Shown: positions 44,695 through 52,927 of the stretch, one piece after another
Numbering within the stretch: position 1 is the stretch's first letter
Layout of the letters: every line of letters starts with the position of its first letter
Assembly: GCA_963751615.1 (NCBI GenBank)
Contig: CAVVVG010000005.1
Location: 1,550,001 to 1,614,000, forward strand
Direction: 5' to 3'
DNA length: 64,000 nucleotides
DNA from: Palsa-892 sp963751615
GTDB taxonomy: Bacteria > Pseudomonadota > Alphaproteobacteria > Rhizobiales > Xanthobacteraceae
Notes under the pieces: generated by a model
The model's database searches: none
Told to the model about the DNA's origin: nothing
What the model saw: only the letters and a program-made list of their open reading frames with translations
Made by a program: the position numbers and the translations under genes

Positions 44695-45378
44695 GTGACG
44701 AACAAGGAAAATCTCTTAATTGTCGAAGCCCATAGCGACGACTCCGCGATTAGCGTTGCTGGTTTTCTTGAGAAAAATCGAAAGCAGTACAACTATCATT
44801 TCTTGTTGCTGGCGCTTTCAAGTGTGCAAATGCATCACGCCGGTTTGGTTTCTCGTGAGAAACGGGAGAGCGAATACGCAAAATATGTAAAGCATTTTGA
44901 CGGGATTTGGCATCGAGAGGATAATTTGCCGTTTGATGCAGATGGTTCACTTGATCGATTACCAAAAAAAACTCTTGTCAGTGCGATCGAAAGTGTCATC
45001 GCCAAAGTACGCCCGGTTATTTTGATTTGTCAGGGGCCCTCATTTCATCACGATCACACGCTGGTCTATGAAGCGACGGTAGCTGCTACCCGTCCTACCG
45101 CGCGATTCTTCCCGAACGAAATGTACATTATGGAAAATCCGACATATGTCCATTCGCTCGGACCACACACGGATATGAAACCGGATTTCTACGTAAGTCT
45201 CACGGAAGATCAGATAAGAAAGAAACTCGAGTGTTTTCGAAAGTGTTTTCCAAGTCAAATTCGAGAAAGTGACAATTATCTCTCCGAAGAAGGGATTCGG
45301 AGCTGGGCGCGTTATCGTGGCATTGAAGCGCGCTGCCAATATGCCGAAGCACTAAAGACATATATCCGCGTGAAGTGA
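44695..45378 (+). CDS. PIG-L family deacetylase
   Basis: A 227-residue zinc-dependent deacetylase of the PIG-L/LmbE family. The first metal motif, normally PHPDDE, is EAHSDDSAIS (H13, D15, D16), and the second is FHHDHTLVYEATVAA near residue 122. These enzymes remove N-acetyl groups from sugars. In this locus the likely substrate is an acetamido sugar of the surface glycan, possibly a precursor of further N-acylation. The GTG start follows the previous gene by 5 bases and the end overlaps the WbqC gene by 4. Confidence 0.82.
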   Translation: MTNKENLLIVEAHSDDSAISVAGFLEKNRKQYNYHFLLLALSSVQMHHAGLVSREKRESEYAKYVKHFDGIWHREDNLPFDADGSLDRLPKKTLVSAIESVIAKVRPVILICQGPSFHHDHTLVYEATVAATRPTARFFPNEMYIMENPTYVHSLGPHTDMKPDFYVSLTEDQIRKKLECFRKCFPSQIRESDNYLSEEGIRSWARYRGIEARCQYAEALKTYIRVK

Positions 45379-46151
45379 GTAAGCGCTTGCTTTCGCCACT
45401 TCCGATCACGGCTCAGTCCCGCATTGTTTCCATGCATCAACCGCACTATTTCCCATGGTTGGGGTTGATTGCAAAAATAGCCTGTTCCGACATTTTTATC
45501 GTTCTCGATAATGTGCAGTTTGAGAAAAATGGATGGCAAAATCGAACGCGTTATTCCACCGCCAGCGGGTTGAAATTTCTAACCCTGCCAGTGCGGCAGG
45601 CGGGTATTATCAGTGAAAACATCTCGATTCGCGAAATCGAATTGGCTGATCGAAGTGCGCCAGCAAAACACTGGAAGACACTTTCGCAACGTTACAGCAA
45701 GAGGCCAGGTTGGCTGCGTATCGAAGAGCGGCTAAAGGCGATTCTCGTGGGCGATCATGAAAAGCTATTCCCTCTGTGCCGGATGACAACCGATCTCACC
45801 TTCGAGATCTTTCGTGTTAAGCCGAAAATTATTCTTGCCTCGACACTTTCGATAGGAGGAAAAAAAGGTGACCGTGTCGTTAACTTGGTCAACGCTGTGG
45901 AGGGTACACACTATCTGTCGGGTGTGGGCGCGAAGGAATATTTAGATCCCGTGGCCTTCGATCGGGCTGGTCTTGGTCTATTTTTTCAAGAATTCAATCA
46001 TCCCCGGTACGCCCAATCGACTAGTAGCAAATTCATTGCTGCCGCATTCGCCTTAGAATGGTTTATCGAGGATCCTGACAACGCGGCTAATGCGTTTCAT
46101 GAACACCTGCGACAGAATGCAGACCAGCCTCCCCGCTGTATATCCCAGTGA
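45375..46151 (+). CDS. WbqC-family protein
   Basis: A 258-residue protein of the WbqC family, common in O-antigen gene clusters. It begins, after a short leader, VSMHQPHYFPWLGLIAKIAC, then VLDNVQFEKNGWQNRTRY, the conserved family core, and carries LSGVGAKEYLDPVAFDRAGL near residue 180. The biochemical role of the family is not well settled; links to N-acylation of amino sugars have been proposed. The GTG start overlaps the PIG-L stop. Confidence 0.85.
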   Translation: MSKRLLSPLPITAQSRIVSMHQPHYFPWLGLIAKIACSDIFIVLDNVQFEKNGWQNRTRYSTASGLKFLTLPVRQAGIISENISIREIELADRSAPAKHWKTLSQRYSKRPGWLRIEERLKAILVGDHEKLFPLCRMTTDLTFEIFRVKPKIILASTLSIGGKKGDRVVNLVNAVEGTHYLSGVGAKEYLDPVAFDRAGLGLFFQEFNHPRYAQSTSSKFIAAAFALEWFIEDPDNAANAFHEHLRQNADQPPRCISQ

Positions 46152-46172
46152 CGGGGTTTGTATGAGAATCGA

Positions 46173-47075
46173 ATGACAGCAAAAAAGTACGATGTCACCG
46201 AAATTTCTGCTGTAATGAGACGCGGCGAGAACATCATGGAATGGATTCGTTCTCGTGATAGAGACGAAGCCAATTCGCTTACGGCCATCGCTTATTCGTA
46301 TGATGCGCAGGCAGGTAGCTATACAGCTGCTCTGAAGCTGCCGGAAGTTGCGGCCCTCAAAGCAAAAACCGGGGAGCGGCTTGCTTCGCTACTCGATCCG
46401 ATCGCTCCTTTCAGCTTGCTGGAGGCAGGCGTGGGAGAAGCGACATCGCTTGCTGCGATTCTCAAGGCGATGCGCGTACGACCGCGACATACGCTCGGAT
46501 TTGATATTTCTCTATCCCGATTATTATTCGCGCGTCGCCATCTTCGCCAGCAAGGATTTGAAAGCGTCGAGTTATTTTCCGGTTCGCTTGATCGGGTTCC
46601 GCTTGCCGACCGCTGTGTTGATACTGTGTTGACCATACATGCGATAGAACCCAATTTTGGGATTGAAGAAGAAATTCTTTCGGAGCTGCTTCGCGTGGCA
46701 CGGCGTTATTTGATTTTGGTCGAACCAAGCTATGAACTCGGATCCGCCCAAACAAAGGCCCGGATCGAACGGTTGGGATATGTACGTGATTTGCCGGGGA
46801 TTTTGCAGCGATTAGGGCATAAGCCGGTTCGTTTTGAACGTTGGGGCTTAGACGGTAATCCAGAAAATGAGGCTGCATTGATTGTCGTCGACAAGCTCGA
46901 ACAAAGAGCGGAAATCGAGCCTAGTTTTATCTCACCAATCAGCAATCGGCCGGTTGTGCGCCGGACTGATTGCTGGTTTTGCCCCGAAGACGGACATGCT
47001 TTTCCAATCATCGAAGGTATACCCTGCCTCAATCTCGATAATGCAGTACTCGCAAGCAAGCTTGCGCAATACTAG
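46173..47075 (+). CDS. Class I methyltransferase with C-terminal Trm112-like domain
   Basis: A 300-residue protein. The methyltransferase fold covers about residues 70-230: FSLLEAGVGEATSLAAIL is motif I and VPLADRCVDTVLTIHAIEPN is the motif IV region. The last 50 residues (FISPISNRPVVRRTDCWFC, then FPIIEGIPCL) match the pattern of Trm112/YcaR zinc-ribbon domains, which activate methyltransferases in trans elsewhere; the first metal position is Ser-Pro-Ile-Ser instead of Cys-Pro-x-Cys, so metal binding is doubtful. ATG 46173 is chosen; TTG 46158 is an alternative. It closes the AT-rich glycan operon. Confidence 0.75.
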   Translation: MTAKKYDVTEISAVMRRGENIMEWIRSRDRDEANSLTAIAYSYDAQAGSYTAALKLPEVAALKAKTGERLASLLDPIAPFSLLEAGVGEATSLAAILKAMRVRPRHTLGFDISLSRLLFARRHLRQQGFESVELFSGSLDRVPLADRCVDTVLTIHAIEPNFGIEEEILSELLRVARRYLILVEPSYELGSAQTKARIERLGYVRDLPGILQRLGHKPVRFERWGLDGNPENEAALIVVDKLEQRAEIEPSFISPISNRPVVRRTDCWFCPEDGHAFPIIEGIPCLNLDNAVLASKLAQY

Positions 47076-47110
47076 AGGCCAAGAGTATGTAATAAAGAGT
47101 CAGTACGAAA

Positions 47111-47162
47111 TGCCGTTTGTATTAATTTTTGACCGATATAAAGACCGCTATAGCAAACGGCA
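47111..47162. repeat. Inverted repeat with 9-bp arms
   Basis: TGCCGTTTG (47111-47119) and CAAACGGCA (47154-47162) are exact inverted copies, 34 bases apart, in the AT-rich spacer before the YbhN-like gene. No T-run follows, so it is not a standard terminator; it could be a regulator site or chance. Confidence 0.4.
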
Positions 47163-47219
47163 ATCATCGTTTATTAACAAAACTGGCAGGACAACTGCTG
47201 GCATATTTCCGAGAGAGTC

Positions 47220-48323
47220 TTGCGTTATAAGGGCTGGAAGACGGCAGTGAAGAAAAAGTCTACCGCCTTCATTAATTTCCTGCACCACAAGATCAACTGG
47301 CACTATGTCGGGATCGCGATCAGCGTTTTGATCATCGCGTTCGCCGCTTACGTCCTCTACAGCATCCTGCACGATCTTGAGCCGCGACAGGTATTTGCCG
47401 CCTTGCGCCGCACCCCCACGCACGTTCTCGTGTTGGCAGCTTTATTCGTTGCGGCCGGGTATTTTACGCTGACCTTCTATGACTATTTCGCCCTCCATAC
47501 GATTGGGCGCCGCGATATTCCCTATCGCACGGCGGCTCTTGCCGCTTTCACCAGCTATTCGATTGGCCACAATGTCGGATTTTCTGTCGTATCAGGCGGT
47601 GCCGTTCGCTATCGCGTTTATTCGCCGAGCGGTCTCGATGCGATTGAAGTCGCCAAAATTTGTGTAATCGCTGGGCTTACTTTCTGGCTTGGGAATGTTG
47701 CCTTTCTTGGCCTCGGCCTTGTTGTCGATCCGGAAGCTGCCACATCCATTGATAAGCTGCCGAACGATTTTAACCGTGCAGTCGGTGCCGCGGCTCTTTT
47801 GGCGCTCGTCGCCTATGTCGTGTGGGTGAGCGCGGCCCCGCGCAACATCGGCGTTGGCAGGGAAAAATGGCGCGTCACCTTGCCAGCAGGAAAACTAACG
47901 ATCCTACAAATCGCGATTGGTATTTTCGATCTGTCCTGCTGCGCGGCCGCGATGTACGTATTGATGCCAAATTCCGCGCAGATCGATTTTATGTCGCTTG
48001 CCGTTATTTTTGTGAGCGCCACCTTACTTGGCTTTGCCAGCAGCTCGCCCGGTGGCCTCGGTGTGTTCGACGCGGCAATGCTGATCGGGCTCATGCATTT
48101 CGACCGGCATTCACTCGTGCGTTTCGACAAAGAAGGCGTGCTTGGCGCGCTGCTGATATTCCGACTTTACTATTATATTATTCCCTTCGCGATTTCGCTT
48201 GCGATATTGGGTTTGCGTGAATTCATTCTTGATTTGCAGCCTGTGGCAGAAAAAATCCGCGAGAGAAAAATATTTCGCCCGCGAAAACAGCGCGCCCGAA
48301 AAACTGCACGCAAAAAATCCTAG
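47220..48323 (+). CDS. YbhN/UPF0104 family membrane protein (flippase-like)
   Basis: A 367-residue protein with about eight membrane helices, of the UPF0104 family that includes the flippase domain of lysylphosphatidylglycerol synthase MprF. The family block FASSSPGGLGVFDAAMLIGL is near residue 275, and YSIGHNVGFSVVSGGAVRYR near 115. The C-terminus is strongly basic (RPRKQRARKTARKKS). A lipid-flipping role is possible but unproven. TTG 47220 has GAGAGAG upstream; GTG 47247 with GGAAG is an equally good start. Composition is again like the chromosome, so the AT-rich island probably ends just before it. Confidence 0.82.
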   Translation: MRYKGWKTAVKKKSTAFINFLHHKINWHYVGIAISVLIIAFAAYVLYSILHDLEPRQVFAALRRTPTHVLVLAALFVAAGYFTLTFYDYFALHTIGRRDIPYRTAALAAFTSYSIGHNVGFSVVSGGAVRYRVYSPSGLDAIEVAKICVIAGLTFWLGNVAFLGLGLVVDPEAATSIDKLPNDFNRAVGAAALLALVAYVVWVSAAPRNIGVGREKWRVTLPAGKLTILQIAIGIFDLSCCAAAMYVLMPNSAQIDFMSLAVIFVSATLLGFASSSPGGLGVFDAAMLIGLMHFDRHSLVRFDKEGVLGALLIFRLYYYIIPFAISLAILGLREFILDLQPVAEKIRERKIFRPRKQRARKTARKKS

Positions 48324-48350
48324 GAGTACAATACCACATCGTGCTCCGCT

Positions 48351-48983
48351 TTATTGTTTGGCCGGCATGCCGGGAAGGGCCTGAATCATTTCGCTCGCGC
48401 CCTTCGGCATTTTCATAACCTGAATATTCGCAGGCAGGATGAACAGGGAAGGATCCTGAGGGGCGCGCGTGAGTTCCGTGACTTCCATCACGGTCCGGCG
48501 CTTTCCATCGATCGTCATCTCCGTTCGCAACGGAATGTTGTCGTGCGCGAGGCATGCCGTGATCGGATCGCGATTGCGACCGACTTTGGTGTTGTCGATT
48601 TCCCACAGGTCGCAAGTCTCGCCTGTCACCGTCGCCGTTCCGACGCGGCGTCCTTCACCCATCACTTGTCCATATCCTGTATCGTTTCCGAATTCGATTT
48701 CGATCGCCATGTTTTGCATGCCAGGTATGGCCCCGATCATGAACATCTTGTGCGCACTTAAATCCATGATGCCGGTTATTGTTGGCATGCCAGCCGCCTG
48801 CAACTCCACGCGCGCTTTGCCGCCGGATTGGTGAAGCGTCATATTGTTCTTACCCAACGCCGTAGCCTTGGCCTGGAAATCGACATTGGGTAGGGGAATC
48901 GGTTCGGCATGGGCATTCGTTACAGCGGCAAGAGCAGCAAACGCAAACGGAATGGCTGAGCGCGAACTGAACGGGAAATGCAT
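48351..48983 (-). CDS. Conserved periplasmic protein of unknown function
   Basis: A 210-residue protein with a signal peptide (residues 1-26, cleavage likely after NAHA). The mature part includes FQAKATALGKNNMTLHQSGG and LSAHKMFMIGAIPGMQNMAI, a beta-rich pattern that resembles DUF4412-type proteins, but the match is not certain. Start ATG 48983 has GGAG at a good distance, so the open frame to 49232 is not used. It is convergent with the YbhN-like gene, 27 bases apart. Confidence 0.7.
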   Translation of the reverse strand: MHFPFSSRSAIPFAFAALAAVTNAHAEPIPLPNVDFQAKATALGKNNMTLHQSGGKARVELQAAGMPTITGIMDLSAHKMFMIGAIPGMQNMAIEIEFGNDTGYGQVMGEGRRVGTATVTGETCDLWEIDNTKVGRNRDPITACLAHDNIPLRTEMTIDGKRRTVMEVTELTRAPQDPSLFILPANIQVMKMPKGASEMIQALPGMPAKQ

Positions 48984-49311
48984 TTTCAAACTCCGACTTG
49001 CGTGGCCACGAGTTTTCGTTTTACGCCGTATACCCATTTGCAAAGAAGTAACCGGGAAAGCGGCTGCATTGTGGACGGCGCGGCTCCTGGTGAAGAATTT
49101 TCGATTCGCCGCGATTGAAGACGAGGTCGAACAATCTTTTGGCACGTCTGTCCACGGGGGTGAAGCAGGCTCAACGCGGATGTGCGTTTTCTTATGAGTC
49201 TGACCCGAAGCGGATATCCGTGACGTGGCCATTCAACAAAGGTCTCGGACCATGGCGGGGTTTCGTCGTTCTCGAAGAAGCTACGATTTAACACGAGGGC
49301 CACCAGGGAAA
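48984..49311. other. Spacer without supported gene
   Basis: About 330 bases between two minus-strand genes. Open frames on both strands here have poor starts and unlikely protein sequences. No clear hairpin or promoter is visible; the promoter of the 210-residue periplasmic protein gene should be inside. Confidence 0.4.
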
Positions 49312-49614
49312 TTACTTTCTGGCCAGGCAATCGTGGACAAAGGGCTGTCTTTTTCGCAAACTTAATTTCTCATCCTTCGCTTGTTTCTTGCAATCGGCGC
49401 GCCTTTTTGCGTGATCGGAAACGGCTTTTTCCTTAGCCGCGATTCGTTCAGGCGACATTGGCGAAGAAGATTGAGCAAAGCCCGATTCGAAACCGAATGT
49501 GCCTGCGGCAAGCGCGATCAGAACAAAAATTTTCGCACAGTCGAAGGTTTGCACTTTCGCCAAATGAGTTTCCTGACGTCTTTGTAATAAGTGAGAACAA
49601 AATTGGGTATTCAT
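49312..49614 (-). CDS. Small secreted protein with a PsiF-like repeat
   Basis: A 100-residue protein. AAGGGA lies 7 bases before the ATG. A hydrophobic stretch (ALAAGTFGFESGFAQ region, about residues 30-48) follows a rather long charged N-terminus and should export it. The C-terminus RADCKKQAKDEKL then RKRQPFVHDCLA fits the PsiF repeat pattern (C-x2-QA ... R-x2-F-x2-CL). PsiF of E. coli is induced by phosphate starvation but has no known activity. The position at the edge of a phosphate region supports the idea; a cluster of CTGTC elements lies upstream (49680-49713). Confidence 0.6.
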   Translation of the reverse strand: MNTQFCSHLLQRRQETHLAKVQTFDCAKIFVLIALAAGTFGFESGFAQSSSPMSPERIAAKEKAVSDHAKRRADCKKQAKDEKLSLRKRQPFVHDCLARK

Positions 49615-49679
49615 TTGAAATTCCCTTGATTCTTTCTAATGTTAAGCAGGTTTCACGCGTTTGCAAAAAACCAAACGTT

Positions 49680-49713
49680 TCGACAGATTAGTGCTTGATT
49701 GTGACAGAGACAG
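49680..49713 (-). promoter_or_regulatory. Cluster of CTGTC elements before the PsiF-like gene
   Basis: On the minus strand CTGTCTC (49707-49713), CTGTCAC (49701-49707) and CTGTCGA (49680-49686) occur in 34 bases. CTGTCAC equals a Pho-box half-site, but spacing (6 and 21) is not the standard 11, so PhoB binding is only possible. Confidence 0.3.
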
Positions 49714-49810
49714 TCGCTCAAATTCCTCTGGGCCAATTCCGTTGAGTTCCCCTTTTTCCGGCTGCTCGCGCCGCGAGACGCCAAGCTATTGCCTTTGAGA
49801 TTGTCCGCCG

Positions 49811-51463
49811 ATGGACCCCGCCGCAAGCGCGCTAAAAATCAAACTGGAGCTCGCGCCGGAGGAGTTAGGCCGACTGAAAGAGCACATATCAGGGAAAAGC
49901 GGGCCGAATGAACTCGGGCTCAACGAGCGCATCAATTTCACCTATTACGATACGGAAGATTTCGCATTGCGGGACGCCGGGGCAGTTCTAAGGCTGCGTG
50001 CCGACGGCGCAAAAGTAATGCAGCTGCTGAAGACCAACGGCGCGGCCTATCGCTTCTTCGACGATATCAGTTGGGAACAGCCGACCGACCATGAGCCCGA
50101 TTTCAAATTTATCCATGCCGACGCCCTGCCTCCGTTGTTGACCGAGAAAATCCGTCCCCGGTTGAAGCCAGCGTTTAAGGTAAACCTGAACCGGACAATG
50201 TATTTGCTTCATGAGGGCGAATCGGAGATCCGCGCGGCGGCGTGTGGAGGCAAGATCGACCTCGGCGAGCGCTCGGCAGGCTTTGCCTGGATCGAATTTC
50301 ATCTGTTGGACGGCAAAGCCGCGGATCTTTTTTCGCTGATGTGGGCAATCGACGAGGTCGTACCTTTGCGCCTCGCCACTGAATCAGAAGATTCACTCGG
50401 CTACCGGCTATTGAAGAATCAGTCCAAAAAGGCCGAAAAACCGGTCGATATCACGCTGGCCCCCGGCCTCACATCGGCGGAGGCATTTCGTGTGATCGCA
50501 CATAACTGCGTGCAGCAGATTGCGGTGAATGAAAAGGTGATCTCGCCGGCGAACGCCGAATGCCTGCATCAAATGCGCGTTGGGTTGCGTCGACTGCGCA
50601 GCGCGCTTTCACTGTTCGGGTGGGTCGTGAACGACACCCAGGTGGACACCATCAAGTCGGAGTTAAGATGGATCACGGAAATTCTCGGCAGAGCCCGCGA
50701 CATCGACGTCTTCCTCTCCGAAGTGATGCTGCCCTTGCGCAAGCAATATCGCGAGGAGCCAGGGCTTCTCAGCTTGCATAGGACTTACGCTTCACAGCGC
50801 ACCAAAGCCTATGAGCGCGTTACACAGGCAACGGGATCCGTGCGTTACCGCTCGCTTCTACTGGAGCTCATGGCCTGGATCGAGGACGGTCCGTGGGCGA
50901 AAAACAACAGTGCGGAAGGGCGCGTGAAGCGTGCTGAGCCCGTGGCTTATTTCGCGGTGAACGAACTATCGCGGCGCCGCAGGAAAGTGAAGAAGCGCGG
51001 CGCGCTTATGAAGAAACTTGACCCCGACGAACGTCACGCGCTGCGGCTGCAGGTGAAGAAACTACGCTACGCCGCGGAGTTTTTCCTGTCACTGTTTCCG
51101 GGCAAAAAGCGTAAGAAGCGAGAGTTCATCACGGCTTTGAAAGATTTGCAGACAGCGCTGGGCGAGGTTAACGATATCGCCGTGCGTACTGGGTTGAAGG
51201 CCGAGATCATCGGCAGCAAACCGAAGCGCGCGAACGGACCGCGTGAACAGCATCGTGCTTTCGCGGCGGGGCTCATCATCGGACATCAAAAGGCGCGCTA
51301 CGAAACCCTGCTCAAGATGGCGGAGCGTGCCTATGGAGATTTTCTTGATGCGAAACCGATCTGGAAGAGCATCGAGATTGAAGGCCGTCCCAACACCGGC
51401 AACCCGGCGGAAGATAGGACTGGTGGCTCGCATCTCAGTGTGATCACCGGCGGGGCGGCTTAA
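49811..51463 (+). CDS. CYTH and CHAD domain protein (triphosphatase/polyphosphate-binding)
   Basis: A 550-residue protein. Residues about 5-200 form a CYTH domain (ALKIKLELAPEELGRLKEH, INFTYYDTEDFALRDAGAVL), the tunnel fold that hydrolyses inorganic tripolyphosphate in YgiF. The ExExK start motif of the family is here KLE rather than strict. From about residue 225 a CHAD domain follows (CLHQMRVGLRRLRSALSLF, ALRLQVKKLRYAAEFFLSL), rich in conserved His and Arg and known to bind polyphosphate. Its place next to PsiF-like and Pst-Pho genes fits phosphate storage. Confidence 0.88.
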   Translation: MDPAASALKIKLELAPEELGRLKEHISGKSGPNELGLNERINFTYYDTEDFALRDAGAVLRLRADGAKVMQLLKTNGAAYRFFDDISWEQPTDHEPDFKFIHADALPPLLTEKIRPRLKPAFKVNLNRTMYLLHEGESEIRAAACGGKIDLGERSAGFAWIEFHLLDGKAADLFSLMWAIDEVVPLRLATESEDSLGYRLLKNQSKKAEKPVDITLAPGLTSAEAFRVIAHNCVQQIAVNEKVISPANAECLHQMRVGLRRLRSALSLFGWVVNDTQVDTIKSELRWITEILGRARDIDVFLSEVMLPLRKQYREEPGLLSLHRTYASQRTKAYERVTQATGSVRYRSLLLELMAWIEDGPWAKNNSAEGRVKRAEPVAYFAVNELSRRRRKVKKRGALMKKLDPDERHALRLQVKKLRYAAEFFLSLFPGKKRKKREFITALKDLQTALGEVNDIAVRTGLKAEIIGSKPKRANGPREQHRAFAAGLIIGHQKARYETLLKMAERAYGDFLDAKPIWKSIEIEGRPNTGNPAEDRTGGSHLSVITGGAA

Positions 51464-51490
51464 GGCTCGCGCTAACCGCTGAATCGGGGC

Positions 51491-52645
51491 TCAAGCACCC
51501 ATCTGAATTTGTTCTTCTTGTTCGCTGGGCTGCGCAACGTTCATGGAGTTACCGCGCCAGACAAATCCGTTACTGATCCAACCGCCAATCCAAAGCGCCG
51601 GTAGCATCAGGTCGCGGACGAACCACGAGAACGGCGAGTGCCAGGAAAGCGGCCAGCCAGCGAAAATCGCAAGTATTGCCTCGGCTCCATACCAGATGCT
51701 TGCGGCATAAACCAAAACAGAAGCCGCTGACAATTCCGTGGGCAAAATTGCCACCAAGAGTGCCGAAAGCGGTAACAAGGCACCCGAGAAAATTTCCGGA
51801 ACGTAAAACAATTTGAATGTTGCGCGCCGCGAACGCGCCCAGCGCAATTGCCGGTGCCAAACCTGCGTGAACGTGCGATACCCAATTGGTTGCGAGAATG
51901 GGGGATCGACAAGCGTGATGCGAAGCCCTGCGCCACGAGCGATTTTGGTGGTGGCGGCATCTTCAGCGATTTCCGCGGCAAGCGAACGCAAGCCCCCAGC
52001 CTTGTCGAATACGCTTCGTTGTAGGAAAATCGATTTCCCCTGGACGAACCCGAAGCCAAGCGCATCTGCCGCATACTGCCAGCGCAATTGATAGGTATTC
52101 AAATAAGCGCATTCGAGTTCAGCCCAGAATCCAACTGGTGCAACGCCAACGGGCGGCGACGATACGACGCTTGCACCGATCTCCAATTTCGAAAGCAGGC
52201 GCTCGATGTAGTCACTCGGCATAAGCACATTGCTGTCGACGAACACGATCCAGTCATAGGCAGCGGCGCGCCAGCCCTTCACCATATTATTCAATTTTGG
52301 GTTCTCGCCGATGCGGTCGTTGCCAATGAGAAGGCGCGCCGACACGAAAGGATGGTCGGCGATTAGACGTCGTACGAGCGGCACGCAAGAATCCTGCTCT
52401 TGAGCCGCGCAGAAGATGATCTCGAGGTTCGGATGTGCAAGGCGAAATGTCGAACCGAGCGTTGCTTCGTCGTAATGATCGAGGCCGCAAACAGTACGAA
52501 TGACGCTGACGCCGAGACCCAGCTGTGTGGAACATACGGTATTTTTTGAGCGGCCGAATCTCCACAGCACGATCAGGATGCTAATGAGGTGCGCGCCAAT
52601 GCTAGAGAAGGCGAGAAAGGTGGCCGCCCAATTGACCGAATTCAT
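51491..52645 (-). CDS. GT2/GT21 lipid glycosyltransferase (ceramide glucosyltransferase-like)
   Basis: A 384-residue membrane enzyme: N-terminal helix (WAATFLAFSSIGAHLISILI), cytosolic GT-A domain, and two to three C-terminal helices. Catalytic features are VDSNVLMPSDYIERL (metal/UDP site), EIAEDAATTKIARGAG and RQLRWARSRR (the QxxRW-type motif). GT21-like enzymes of Agrobacterium and Mesorhizobium make glycosyl-diacylglycerols, used when phosphate is scarce. It diverges from a PlcP-like gene across a 282-base spacer with weak Pho boxes. An alternative is an HpnI-type hopanoid enzyme, but no hopanoid genes are nearby. Confidence 0.75.
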   Translation of the reverse strand: MNSVNWAATFLAFSSIGAHLISILIVLWRFGRSKNTVCSTQLGLGVSVIRTVCGLDHYDEATLGSTFRLAHPNLEIIFCAAQEQDSCVPLVRRLIADHPFVSARLLIGNDRIGENPKLNNMVKGWRAAAYDWIVFVDSNVLMPSDYIERLLSKLEIGASVVSSPPVGVAPVGFWAELECAYLNTYQLRWQYAADALGFGFVQGKSIFLQRSVFDKAGGLRSLAAEIAEDAATTKIARGAGLRITLVDPPFSQPIGYRTFTQVWHRQLRWARSRRATFKLFYVPEIFSGALLPLSALLVAILPTELSAASVLVYAASIWYGAEAILAIFAGWPLSWHSPFSWFVRDLMLPALWIGGWISNGFVWRGNSMNVAQPSEQEEQIQMGA

Positions 52646-52667
52646 GGGCGTTTATTGAAATATTCGC

Positions 52668-52685
52668 GTGACAGCGATGTAACGG
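52668..52685 (-). promoter_or_regulatory. Possible Pho box before the glycosyltransferase
   Basis: On the minus strand CCGTTAC (52679-52685) and CTGTCAC (52668-52674) are 11 bases apart, the Pho-box period; the second half-site is perfect and the first matches at five of seven positions. It lies only 22 bases from the start codon, so a very short leader would be needed. Confidence 0.35.
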
Positions 52686-52861
52686 CGTCAATACGCGCGC
52701 GTGACGCGGCCTGCCTTAAGTAAACGCGGCAATCCAGCGGACAGAAGAGTTCAGCATTTGACGTGCGATTTCGTGACTATGACCCTGGAGCATAGATCAC
52801 TAATGCGGCGCTCTGTGGCGGCTCGAATTAACGCATAATCCCAAGCAGATGAGGTCTTCGG

Positions 52862-52879
52862 CTATCATCTAAGTGTAAT
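52862..52879 (+). promoter_or_regulatory. Possible Pho box before the PlcP-like gene
   Basis: CTATCAT (52862-52868), spacer CTAA, then GTGTAAT (52873-52879) keep the 11-base period of the Pho box; six and five of seven positions fit. It ends 48 bases before the GTG of the metallophosphoesterase gene. Confidence 0.35.
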
Positions 52880-52927
52880 AAGAATCTGCAATGAAACCCA
52901 CGTGAAAAGTGAAAACGGCCCAGACAG

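Noticed and set aside
47045..47073. Terminator at the end of the methyltransferase gene
   Set aside because: CGCAAG/CTTGCG forms a short stem over the stop codon but no T-run follows and the stem is within coding sequence.
48844..49197. 117-residue plus-strand ORF
   Set aside because: It is mostly the antisense of the secreted protein gene at 48351-48983, whose start, signal peptide and ribosome site are convincing.
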